Shown piece by piece: positions 7,141 through 13,613 of a DNA stretch of 19,369 nucleotides. The notes beneath the pieces were generated by a model. That model saw only the letters and a program-made list of their open reading frames with translations. It was not told where the DNA came from and ran no database searches. Within the stretch, counting starts at the first letter, position 1. Every line of letters begins with the position of its first letter. The DNA comes from Methanosarcina sp. Lineage in GTDB: Archaea > Halobacteriota > Methanosarcinia > Methanosarcinales > Methanosarcinaceae. Location of the stretch: contig JADGNM010000004.1 of the NCBI GenBank assembly GCA_017883485.1, positions 1 through 19,369 of the forward strand, written 5' to 3'. A program made the translations under genes and the position numbers.

Positions 7141-7424
7141 ATTTTTAGAATTTGGAAGCTCGAAAAAGCTAATTTCGATTTGCTGAAGAATAGTGCAATG
7201 GGAAAGCTAAAATTGAAATTTGCTATTTCGGATCAAAATTTAGTTAAAAAATTGAAGTTGGAATTCGGCAGGATAAAAGAAGGAACCTGCCGCTGCTTTT
7301 TTTTGAATATTATGAGGCTCTGAAAGAGCTGAAAGCATCAGTTAATTTTCAATACAGGTTTTCAGATTTATTTTTATTTTTTAGCTCTAAAATTAAAAAG
7401 AGAAAAGAGAGAACCGGAAAAAGT
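7141..7424. other. Convergent intergenic region sufB / proC
   Basis: This 284-bp AT-rich gap between converging genes holds the sufB terminator hairpin and T-rich stretches at 7360-7382 that could serve either strand. The motif AAGCTAA appears more than once at 7150-7215, but I see no gene. Confidence 0.4.
7266..7304 (+). terminator. Hairpin and T8 terminator after sufB
   Basis: CGGCAGG (7266-7272) and CCTGCCG (7286-7292) form a perfect 7-bp stem with a 13-base loop, followed 4 bases later by eight T (7297-7304). This looks like an intrinsic terminator for the sufCB transcript, 126 bases after the sufB stop. Confidence 0.7.
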
Positions 7425-8237
7425 TTACTTCTTTCCGAGTTCTTTTGAGCGTTCACTTGCCCTTATGACTGCATTCATAAATGCAGCCCTGACTCCTGCT
7501 TCTTCAAGGGCATGAATACCCTGAATCGTGGTCCCGGCAGGAGAAGTGACCATGTCTTTGAGTTCTCCGGGATGCATGCCTGTTTCAATCATCATTTTTG
7601 CAGCCCCGAGCACTGTCTGGGCTGCCAGGGTCAGGGCACTTTTGCGATCCAATCCCACAAGGACAGCCCCGTCGGCCATTGCCTCAATTACAGGAAAAAT
7701 GAATGCTGGCCCACTCCCTGAAAGTCCTGTAACGGCATCCATGAGAGATTCAGGCACCTGGACTGCCGTGCCGACAGCAGAAAAGATCTCAAGAGCAGTT
7801 TTCAGGTCTTCGGGAGCGGCATTTTTCCCGGGAGAAATTCCTGAGGCAGCTTCCGAAACCGTGGCTGCGATATTCGGCATCACACGGACGACTCTGGTAC
7901 CTTCGGGAAGAGCATCCTCGTAGGTGGACAGAGGCACTCCTGCGGCAATTGAGATTACAAGTTTGTCGGAAGTAATGTAATCCCTGAGATTTGCAAGCAC
8001 TGAACCAAGGGTCTGGGGTTTCACTGCAAGAATAAGAATATCCGATTCCCGGACAATAACAGCATTATCAGTTGATACCCGGATTCCAAACTTTGTCTTC
8101 AGTTCATCCAGGAAAGGCTCGTACACATCACTTGCACCAATATTTTCAGGCTTTACAACTCCGGCTTTAATGATTCCCTCAATGAGAGCAGAACCCATTT
8201 TTCCTGCTCCGATAAATCCTATATTTCGATTTTCCAT
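7425..8237 (-). CDS. proC: Pyrroline-5-carboxylate reductase ProC
   Basis: It catalyses the last step of proline synthesis, NAD(P)H-dependent reduction of 1-pyrroline-5-carboxylate. Seen: an N-terminal Rossmann motif IGFIGAGKMGSALIEG (6-21), the loop LAVKPQ, RVMPN, and the C-terminal P5CR signature starting GLSGSGPAF and continuing to MVTSPAGTTIQGIHALEE. At 270 aa it has normal length. The RBS AGGAGTG overlaps the end of proB, and the gap to proB is 11 bp, so the two are co-transcribed and possibly coupled. It is the last gene of a minus-strand proA-proB-proC operon. Confidence 0.96.
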   Translation of the reverse strand: MENRNIGFIGAGKMGSALIEGIIKAGVVKPENIGASDVYEPFLDELKTKFGIRVSTDNAVIVRESDILILAVKPQTLGSVLANLRDYITSDKLVISIAAGVPLSTYEDALPEGTRVVRVMPNIAATVSEAASGISPGKNAAPEDLKTALEIFSAVGTAVQVPESLMDAVTGLSGSGPAFIFPVIEAMADGAVLVGLDRKSALTLAAQTVLGAAKMMIETGMHPGELKDMVTSPAGTTIQGIHALEEAGVRAAFMNAVIRASERSKELGKK

Positions 8238-8248
8238 TTACGACACTC

Positions 8249-9406
8249 CTAATTTAATTCTTCCAGTATGCCAATATTCTCTTTTTTTATTACGTTATCG
8301 TAGTTTTTATAGCCTAAAATACCCTCAATTGCGTTTGTATGGGCTCCTTTTATTTTTAAAAGTTCTTCAGAGGTATAATCTGTAATTCCCTTTGCAAAGA
8401 TCCTGCCTTCACATTCCAGCTTTACTATATCTCCCCTGTCAAAACTTCCTTCAACGTCTACGATGCCTGCCGGCAGGAGGCTGTTTTTCCCTAAAATCGC
8501 CGCTTTTGCGCCTGTATCCACACGGACGGTACCTGCAGCTTTTGCAAGAATGATCCAGCGAGAGCGGTTTTTCTGAATACGCCTTTCAGCAAGGAAGAGG
8601 GTCCCGATCTCTTCCCCGGCAAGAATCTTCAGGATTACATTTTTAATTTTGCTATTTGCAATTAACACATAGCAGCCTGCCATACTGCAGATCTTTGCAG
8701 CTTTTATTTTGGTCCTCATTCCTCCTATCCCCTTGAAGCTGGTAGGGTCACCCCCATAACTCTCTATTTCAGGCGTGACTTTTTCCACAAGGGGCAGCAG
8801 TCTGGCATCATTGTGCGTCTTCGGATTCTTGTCAAAAAGACCGTCGATGTCCGAAAGAATGATCAGGAGGTCAGCATCGATTTTGCTTGCAACCATTGCA
8901 GAAAGCTTATCATTGTCTCCGAAGATAGCTTCAATCTCATTCGTACATGTGCAGTCGTTTTCGTTTATTATCGGGACGACTCCATACTCCAGAAGGGTAG
9001 AGACGCTGTTCCTAAGGTTCAGATAGGATACTCGATCCGAATAGAACTCATAGGAAAGAAGGATCTGAGCAACTTTCATCCCATACTTTGAAAAAGCTTC
9101 GCTCCAATACTGCATCAAAATGCTCTGTCCCACAGCAGCAGCTGCCTGCCTTATAGGAATCTCGCGGGGTTTTGGAGCGATGCCCAATTCATAAAGTCCT
9201 ACTCCTATTGCCCCCGAGCTTACTAGAATTACTTCTATTCCCTGTTTTCGAAGCTCGAAGACCTGAGCTGCGATACTTTCCATGAAAGTAGGATCAATGC
9301 TGCAATTTTCCCTGGTATCGTCACAATCCTTTTTTGTAATCGAAGAAGTACCGATCTTGATAACGACTTTATTAATACCATTAAGAAACTGTTTTCTATC
9401 TGTCAA
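8249..9406 (-). CDS. proB: Glutamate 5-kinase ProB with PUA domain
   Basis: It phosphorylates glutamate to gamma-glutamyl phosphate, the first committed step of proline synthesis. Seen: the amino-acid kinase core with KIGTSSIT (17-24), SSGAIGVG (63-70), NENDC and FGDNDKLSAM, SDIDGLFDKNP, and GIGGMRTKIKAA, followed by a C-terminal PUA domain (about 280-360). The length of 385 aa is within the family range. The start codon is TTG (9404-9406), supported by CGAGG 8 bases upstream and because the kinase fold begins a few residues later; the next Met lies far inside the core. It is 101 bp downstream of proA. Proline feedback inhibition is known for the family; residues for it were not examined. Confidence 0.95.
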   Translation of the reverse strand: MTDRKQFLNGINKVVIKIGTSSITKKDCDDTRENCSIDPTFMESIAAQVFELRKQGIEVILVSSGAIGVGLYELGIAPKPREIPIRQAAAAVGQSILMQYWSEAFSKYGMKVAQILLSYEFYSDRVSYLNLRNSVSTLLEYGVVPIINENDCTCTNEIEAIFGDNDKLSAMVASKIDADLLIILSDIDGLFDKNPKTHNDARLLPLVEKVTPEIESYGGDPTSFKGIGGMRTKIKAAKICSMAGCYVLIANSKIKNVILKILAGEEIGTLFLAERRIQKNRSRWIILAKAAGTVRVDTGAKAAILGKNSLLPAGIVDVEGSFDRGDIVKLECEGRIFAKGITDYTSEELLKIKGAHTNAIEGILGYKNYDNVIKKENIGILEELN

Positions 9407-9507
9407 TTAAAAAGCCTCGTAGGGATCTGAAAATGCGGCTGAAAACGTAGCTGTAGTCCTGGTTTTTATCGCTTGCTCTAAATTTGTCACTAATTTGCAC
9501 CGGTATT

Positions 9508-10851
9508 TCAATTTACATCTTCAAACTTAAGATCGAGTCTCCTGTGGGTATAGGGTTTTGCCTTATCTCCGACATAGTCAGCTACAATCTGTCCTTCTCC
9601 CATCAGGATGTACTTATAGATCAATAGCCCTTCCATTCCAACAGGCCCGCGGGAATGGATCTTATTTGTGCTGATCCCGACTTCGGCACCTTTTCCATAT
9701 CGATATCCGTCAGCGAAACGGGTTGATGCATTTACCATTACACTCGAAGAGTCGACAAGCCCTATGAACTCCTTTCTCCTGGAGGCGTTTTCAGTGATTA
9801 TTCCGTCTGTGTGATGGGAACCGAAAGTGTTTATGTAGTAAATGGCTTCTTTTATGGTATCAACAAGTTTTATCGAGAGGATAAGGTCATTATATTCAAG
9901 GCTCCAGTCCTCTTCAGTAGCCTTTACAAGTGGAGAGAGCCCTCTTTTTGCAAGCAGTGAGTAGCTGTCTTCATCACAGCGCAGTTCAACCCCTGCCTCG
10001 AGATACATTTCTGCCATTTCTGGCAGGAAAGCATCGGCAATCTTACGGTTTACGAGGAGAGTTTCAATAGCGTTACATACGGCAGGATACTGCACCTTAG
10101 CGTCGAAACAGACCTTCCAGGCCGTATCAAGATTTGTATACTCGTCCACGTAGATATGGCAGATTCCGCTGGTGTGCCCGAGTACAGGGATTTTAGTATT
10201 GTCCTGGATGAATTTGACAAACTCATTTGAACCCCTTGGGATCAGGAGGTCTACATAGGCGTCAAGACTTAAAAGATCCATTATTTCTTCTCTGGTTTCC
10301 ATAAGCTGAAAAGCGCCTTCTGGCATACCGTCGGTGGATTCTATGGCCTTTACAAGAATTTCGAAAATTGCACGGTTTGATTCTCTTGCCTCGCTTCCGC
10401 CTTTAAAAATAGTTGCATTCCCACTCTTCAGGCAAAGCGACATTACCTGAGGTACGACATCGGGCCTTGATTCAAAAATAACTCCTATCAAGCCTATGGG
10501 ACAGCTTACCTGGTAAAGGACCAGGTCCTTGTCCAGTTCAAGAGTAGAGATGGTATCTCCTACAGGATCTTTGAGCTTTATTACATCTCTGATTCCTGCT
10601 ATCATCCCGTCAATTTTCGAGTCACTTACTTTAAGTCTATCTACAAGAGCCTGAGTAAGCTTCCCTCTATTTTTTAGTTCCACCGCATACTCAAGGTCCT
10701 TTGAATTTGCTTCCAGAATAGCTTTTCTCTCTTTATCAAGGGCTTCAGCCATAGCCCCTAAAGCTCTGTTTTTTACTTCTTCACTCACACTGGCAAGTTC
10801 GATTGACGCCTTTTTTGCCTCTGTCACTTTGCTTCTAATGTCTTTATCCAT
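9508..10851 (-). CDS. proA: Gamma-glutamyl phosphate reductase ProA
   Basis: It is an NADPH-dependent aldehyde-dehydrogenase-superfamily enzyme that turns gamma-glutamyl phosphate into glutamate semialdehyde, which cyclises to pyrroline-5-carboxylate for ProC. Seen: IFESRPDV (125-132), KSGNATIFKGG (142-152), catalytic Cys259 in QYPAVCNAIETLLV, and the C-terminal GAEVGISTNKIHSRGPVG. At 447 aa it is slightly longer than the common length near 417. The RBS GGTGA (10856-10860) lies 4 bases before ATG 10851. It heads the proABC operon. Most archaea lack bacterial-type proBA, so the operon was probably acquired from bacteria in an ancestor of Methanosarcina. Palindromes at 10956-10972 and 10982-11001 lie upstream and may control it. 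Confidence 0.95.
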   Translation of the reverse strand: MDKDIRSKVTEAKKASIELASVSEEVKNRALGAMAEALDKERKAILEANSKDLEYAVELKNRGKLTQALVDRLKVSDSKIDGMIAGIRDVIKLKDPVGDTISTLELDKDLVLYQVSCPIGLIGVIFESRPDVVPQVMSLCLKSGNATIFKGGSEARESNRAIFEILVKAIESTDGMPEGAFQLMETREEIMDLLSLDAYVDLLIPRGSNEFVKFIQDNTKIPVLGHTSGICHIYVDEYTNLDTAWKVCFDAKVQYPAVCNAIETLLVNRKIADAFLPEMAEMYLEAGVELRCDEDSYSLLAKRGLSPLVKATEEDWSLEYNDLILSIKLVDTIKEAIYYINTFGSHHTDGIITENASRRKEFIGLVDSSSVMVNASTRFADGYRYGKGAEVGISTNKIHSRGPVGMEGLLIYKYILMGEGQIVADYVGDKAKPYTHRRLDLKFEDVN

Positions 10852-10955
10852 GCATTCACCATCTTTTAACCATCTATCCGATAATCCTGGAGCCTCATTC
10901 GATAACTGAGCAACTGACTCTTTAAATGTGTCATTAATCTACAGAGTATTGAGCG

Positions 10956-10972
10956 AAGATCAAATTGATCTT
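10956..10972. promoter_or_regulatory. 17-bp palindrome upstream of proA
   Basis: AAGATCAA and TTGATCTT flank a single central A, making a perfect palindrome 105 bases upstream of the proA start codon. It sits next to an AT-rich TATA candidate (10970-10979) and 9 bases from the NrpR-like site, so it may be a second operator or part of a composite one. Confidence 0.45.
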
Positions 10973-10981
10973 TAAAATTTC

Positions 10982-11001
10982 AGAGGTATACTAATACCTC
11001 T
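10982..11001. promoter_or_regulatory. Candidate NrpR operator (GGTA-N6-TACC)
   Basis: AGAGGTAT (10982-10989) and ATACCTCT (10994-11001) form a perfect 8+4+8 palindrome whose core is GGTA-TACTAA-TACC (10985-10998), exactly the Methanosarcina NrpR consensus. I found no other match in the window. For the minus strand (proA) it lies upstream of the TATA candidate at about 10970-10979; for the plus strand it lies just downstream of that same box, the usual position for repression, which would imply a plus-strand transcript starting near 11000. A degenerate copy of the left half, AGGTGTATTAAT, follows at 11004-11015. Confidence 0.6.
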
Positions 11002-11341
11002 AAAGGTGTATTAATTCTTCCGTTTACTCAGAAAGTGATTATTAATGAAAAGAGCGCACCGGCAGTCCTACAATATATTTTAAAGTAGTGTTCCGGTATA
11101 AGATACAGCAAAGTTATAGATAAAAGATACCATTTTTATCAAATTACTTCCAATTAAGAATTTTCACGATTAGTTTCTTGATCGCAAACTTGATCAATTA
11201 TTTGGGTCATGATATTCACGAAGCGGATTTGAATTTAAGAGTGAGTTCCACGAAAAGAATTAATTCATCTTATTCAACAGGATAAGATCCCAAAAAAGTT
11301 CCTTAGTAGTAAAATATTATTTCAAAACGAATATATATAAG

Positions 11342-11497
11342 ATGCATATAACTATAGAATATGCTACTCCATTACCTGGAAGCGCATACGAAATCTTGAA
11401 AAAAGAAGTTGCAAAGTGCCCTTATAATTTTGAAGACATATCGCATAAGAGAAAACGGTCAATAAGATTTTGCGGTCTCGAAACCAGCCATTTCTAG
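11342..11497 (+). CDS. Possible 51-aa small protein of unknown function
   Basis: ATG 11342 opens a frame of 51 codons ending at TAG (11495-11497). The product is mixed and soluble-looking, with a basic patch SHKRKRSIRF near the C terminus and two cysteines (C26, C44). There is no ribosome-binding site, and the TATA-like run 11329-11340 is directly adjacent, too close to give an mRNA with this start. The frame is open upstream to 11264 without a standard start. It may be a gene fragment or chance. I do not recognise it. Confidence 0.25.
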   Translation: MHITIEYATPLPGSAYEILKKEVAKCPYNFEDISHKRKRSIRFCGLETSHF

Positions 11498-11570
11498 CAT
11501 AATAAACATGATTAAGATGTCACTCCCTTCTGGAAAATTCCGGCTGTTCAACAGCTTCTCTTATACGCAA

Positions 11571-11584
11571 AGATTATTATAGGG
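11571..11584 (+). promoter_or_regulatory. Promoter box of the DUF356 gene
   Basis: GATTATTATA at 11572-11581 fits an archaeal TATA box. Transcription about 25 bases downstream would leave a leader of roughly 30 bases containing the GGTGGTG ribosome-binding site at 11621-11627. Confidence 0.45.
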
Positions 11585-11635
11585 GTAAATCCATATCGAA
11601 ATGGGGATAACTTCAGTATTGGTGGTGTGTAAAAA

Positions 11636-12052
11636 ATGAAATCATTTGCGTTAGTCCGAGCTGATGACTCGGATAAAGTAAAAATAGCATTACATGACCT
11701 GGAACGATACGGACATATTCAATTTTCGGCAACTCCCAAATGCATAGAACCAAATTACGCTGATGAGCTTCTTGTGAGTGTAATGGGTGTGGCCCTCAAG
11801 TCAAAGTGTAATTCTGCAGCACTGGTAGAATTAAATAATCATGCTGGGGCGGCAATTAGCAGGTTGAAGAAAATTCATCCTCCTGCTCACATAATAATTA
11901 TCAGCCCAAGACATAATATGTTCGAAGAATTGGCTGTCAAGTTTTCTAAATATCCGGAATTTGACCGGACATTTAATCATCAAAAAGGCCCGCAAAGCAT
12001 GGAAATGATCCAGGAAAAAGTGGAGTCTTCAAATCCTATGCACAAAGAATAA
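11636..12052 (+). CDS. DUF356 family protein (methanogen-conserved)
   Basis: The 138-aa product starts FALVRADD and has a central core ADELLVSVMGVALKSK and a hallmark KIHPPAHIIIISPRH (about 78-92) that I associate with DUF356, a small family found in methanogens. No function is established. There is no signal peptide or membrane segment, so it is probably cytosolic. The C-terminal tail (from about residue 110) is charged and low-complexity-like and probably flexible. RBS GGTGGTG (11621-11627) lies 8 bases before ATG 11636, supporting the start. It is probably monocistronic and converges on the Toprim gene. Confidence 0.7.
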   Translation: MKSFALVRADDSDKVKIALHDLERYGHIQFSATPKCIEPNYADELLVSVMGVALKSKCNSAALVELNNHAGAAISRLKKIHPPAHIIIISPRHNMFEELAVKFSKYPEFDRTFNHQKGPQSMEMIQEKVESSNPMHKE

Positions 12053-12054
12053 AA

Positions 12055-12134
12055 CTTCTTTTATTTATTATCTACATTAATTCTCCAATCTTTTTCTTTC
12101 TGCGGAAATTCCATTTATAAATGTATAAAAGAAG
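12055..12134. terminator. Convergent terminator region with 10-bp inverted repeat
   Basis: CTTCTTTTAT (12055-12064) and ATAAAAGAAG (12125-12134) are perfect inverse complements about 60 bases apart, flanking T-rich stretches and a perfect 12-bp palindrome CATTTATAAATG (12112-12123). The region separates the converging DUF356 and Toprim genes, so it may end transcription in both directions. Confidence 0.4.
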
Positions 12135-12161
12135 CTAGAAGTCAGCTTTGAAATCTTATTT

Positions 12162-12605
12162 TTACCTTATATCCTGGTCAAAACGAGAACCGGTCTTTAA
12201 CCTTAGCCTTGAAACATAGTTATACAGGCTTTCGATATCTTTAATCTCCTTTTGAGATATAAGCTTCAGTTTATTCCGAATCTGAAGTTCGGGTCTCAGA
12301 CCAAAATTTTCGAAATATTCCGAAAGCTTTACAGCCAGCAGGTCACCTCTCCTATCCCAATCTGTCAGTATGATCACTTCTCTGCCAAGTTCTGCAATCC
12401 TCTCAGAGAAATTAAAAAGAGAGTACCTGGTTGCAAGCTCAAAATCGCCTTCAATTCCAAGCCTTTTCAGTGAAAGGATATCTCTTTTTCCCTCCACAAT
12501 TATGATTGCTCCTCTTCCTGAATAATCAGAAAGCTCGGAGAGCAGTTCTTCAACTCTTTCAAGTCTTTTTCTGTAAATATCAGGATCAACCACGTTGTTC
12601 TGCAA
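12162..12605 (-). CDS. Toprim-domain protein, UPF0292 family
   Basis: This is a small archaeal protein that is essentially a lone Toprim domain, the metal-binding fold of primases, topoisomerases and some nucleases. Seen: [17 protein letters not shown] (34-50) with the catalytic-type Glu38, and [10 protein letters not shown] (78-87) with Asp82 and Asp84, the DxD pair. The substrate is unknown, but a role in nucleic-acid or ribosomal RNA processing is plausible. The start is unsure: TTG (12603-12605) gives 147 aa but has AAAAAGG directly adjacent; GTG at 12593 is spaced better from it. The 3' end converges on the DUF356 gene. It is 96 bp from the DUF167 gene, same strand, perhaps co-transcribed. 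Confidence 0.82.
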   Translation of the reverse strand: MQNNVVDPDIYRKRLERVEELLSELSDYSGRGAIIIVEGKRDILSLKRLGIEGDFELATRYSLFNFSERIAELGREVIILTDWDRRGDLLAVKLSEYFENFGLRPELQIRNKLKLISQKEIKDIESLYNYVSRLRLKTGSRFDQDIR

Positions 12606-12701
12606 CCTTTTTCTATGATTAGGATATTAAGAGGCTAGATTTATATTTTTCTAAAGCTAGAAAAAATTACTCAAAATCTATCCAGCCCAAAATCCGGTTT
12701 T

Positions 12702-13019
12702 TCATTTTTCCAAATGGGCTGCGAAAATAGAAACAGCCTGCCCATATGAAATCCCTTTTATCAGTAAGGATTTCTTACTGCTTGTCGCTCCGCTGCTGAT
12801 AAGAATATTCGAACTGCTAATTCCTAAGAGTGCGGCAAGACATTCGATCAATTGCTCATTTGCCTTTCCTTTCTCGGCATTTTTAGTTAGCTTAACCTCA
12901 ATTCTCTTGCGCCATTCGTTATAACCACTCGGAACTGAGATTGACCTGGAACCGGGTGTTACCTCGATATCAACAATAATACCGGAACCTATGTCTTTTA
13001 TTGCCTCCTCAAAGGACAT
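12702..13019 (-). CDS. DUF167 / YggU family protein (UPF0235)
   Basis: This 105-aa protein of the widespread YggU family has IVDIEVTPGSRS (15-26), the core IEVKLTKNAEKGKANEQLIECLAALLG split by short loops, and the phosphate-binding-like ISSGATSSKKSLLIKG. No biochemical role is settled; a nucleic-acid-related one is guessed for the family. RBS AAAGGT lies about 8 bases before ATG 13019. It is upstream of the Toprim gene on the same strand. Confidence 0.88.
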   Translation of the reverse strand: MSFEEAIKDIGSGIIVDIEVTPGSRSISVPSGYNEWRKRIEVKLTKNAEKGKANEQLIECLAALLGISSSNILISSGATSSKKSLLIKGISYGQAVSIFAAHLEK

Positions 13020-13194
13020 ACGTATTACCTTTTGAACATATTCTATAAATCAATAGCTGACCAACCCTTTGAGGAAATTCTATGAATAAATAACTGATAA
13101 ACCAGTAAGTGCAGAGGGATACTCATAAAAAGCAGGACGAAATTGATGCCTGTTAGGGATACTGATGTTAATTAATATTTGAAAGTGGGATCTG

Positions 13195-13300
13195 ATTGAA
13201 TAGTGTTGTAGCCCGGGCGCACTAACTCCGAAAGCTCATTCTCTGGTTTTCCGCAGTCACTTTCAGTTACCCTCGTGCCGGGCAATGTCACACTATCGAT
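13195..13300 (+). ncRNA. Candidate structured RNA or inverted-repeat element
   Basis: Seen: nested complementary segments pair in register: ATTG 13195-13198 with CGAT 13297-13300, ATAGTGT 13200-13206 with ACACTAT 13290-13296, GCCCGG 13211-13216 with CCGGGC 13278-13283, CAC 13220-13222 with GTG 13275-13277, AACT 13224-13227 with AGTT 13265-13268, GAAAG 13230-13234 with CTTTC 13260-13264, and CTG 13243-13245 with CAG 13254-13256. The core is GC-rich in AT-rich surroundings. One T-G wobble (13197/13298) weakly favours the plus strand. It matches no RNA family I know. A transcribed ncRNA, a leader element or a small mobile element remnant are all possible. Confidence 0.5.
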
Positions 13301-13541
13301 GTACCGCATTGGGGTTGTCTGTACATTCACAGTCAGGATTTCCCATTATCTCGTGCAAGGACCTAACAATGCGACTGGATGGGATATATCCATACTTATA
13401 TATAAAAATAGCGGCAAATAATGGATCTAATATATTGCATATTTTTAGGGCACTATTGGATATAAGAGCCTAAATGTAAGGAAAATATTCAAACATTCCA
13501 AAACCTCAAAAATCGGTGTGCCAGAAAAGTGAAGAAAAAGT

Positions 13542-13558
13542 TATATACTATGTATATA
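13542..13558 (+). promoter_or_regulatory. TATA region with palindrome before the amidohydrolase
   Basis: TATATAC (13542-13548) and GTATATA (13552-13558) form a perfect inverted repeat with a 3-base centre. It sits about 60 bases upstream of ATG 13614 and can act as a TATA box; the symmetry may merely reflect AT content or may be an operator. Confidence 0.45.
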
Positions 13559-13613
13559 TTTGCTCTTCCCAAAATGAGCACAGGCATTAAAGAATTAGCA
13601 GAGATGCTTTCAT

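Larger units (their letters stand above)
10852..11635. other. 784-bp intergenic region upstream of proA and the DUF356 gene
   Basis: This long divergent gap is too large for two promoters alone. It contains two adjacent palindromes (10956-10972 and 10982-11001), the second matching the NrpR operator consensus; a 12-codon ORF at 11045-11083; a strong TATA-like box at 11329-11340; a 51-codon ORF at 11342-11497; and a promoter-like box at 11571-11580 for the DUF356 gene. The DNA is about as AT-rich as other gaps. A small regulatory RNA could be encoded here, but no known one is recognised. Confidence 0.5.
13020..13613. other. 594-bp divergent intergenic region
   Basis: This gap between the DUF167 gene (-) and the amidohydrolase (+) contains a long imperfect hairpin (13195-13300), a TATA-like run at 13396-13407, and the palindromic TATA region 13542-13558. 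A 62-codon frame at 13285-13473 starts inside the hairpin and lacks an RBS, so I do not call it a gene. Confidence 0.5.

Noticed and set aside
7528..7923. 131-codon plus-strand frame opposite proC
   Set aside because: Antisense to a clear proC; Ala/Ser/Thr-rich translation typical of shadows.
13195..13300. H/ACA guide RNA or hammerhead ribozyme identity for the structured element
   Set aside because: On the minus strand an ACA follows the stem, but no symmetrical guide pocket exists and an outer helix encloses the ACA; the hammerhead CTGANGA core is absent.
13285..13473. 62-codon frame in the gap before the amidohydrolase
   Set aside because: Its start lies inside the 3' arm of the structured element, no RBS is present and the translation shows no domain.
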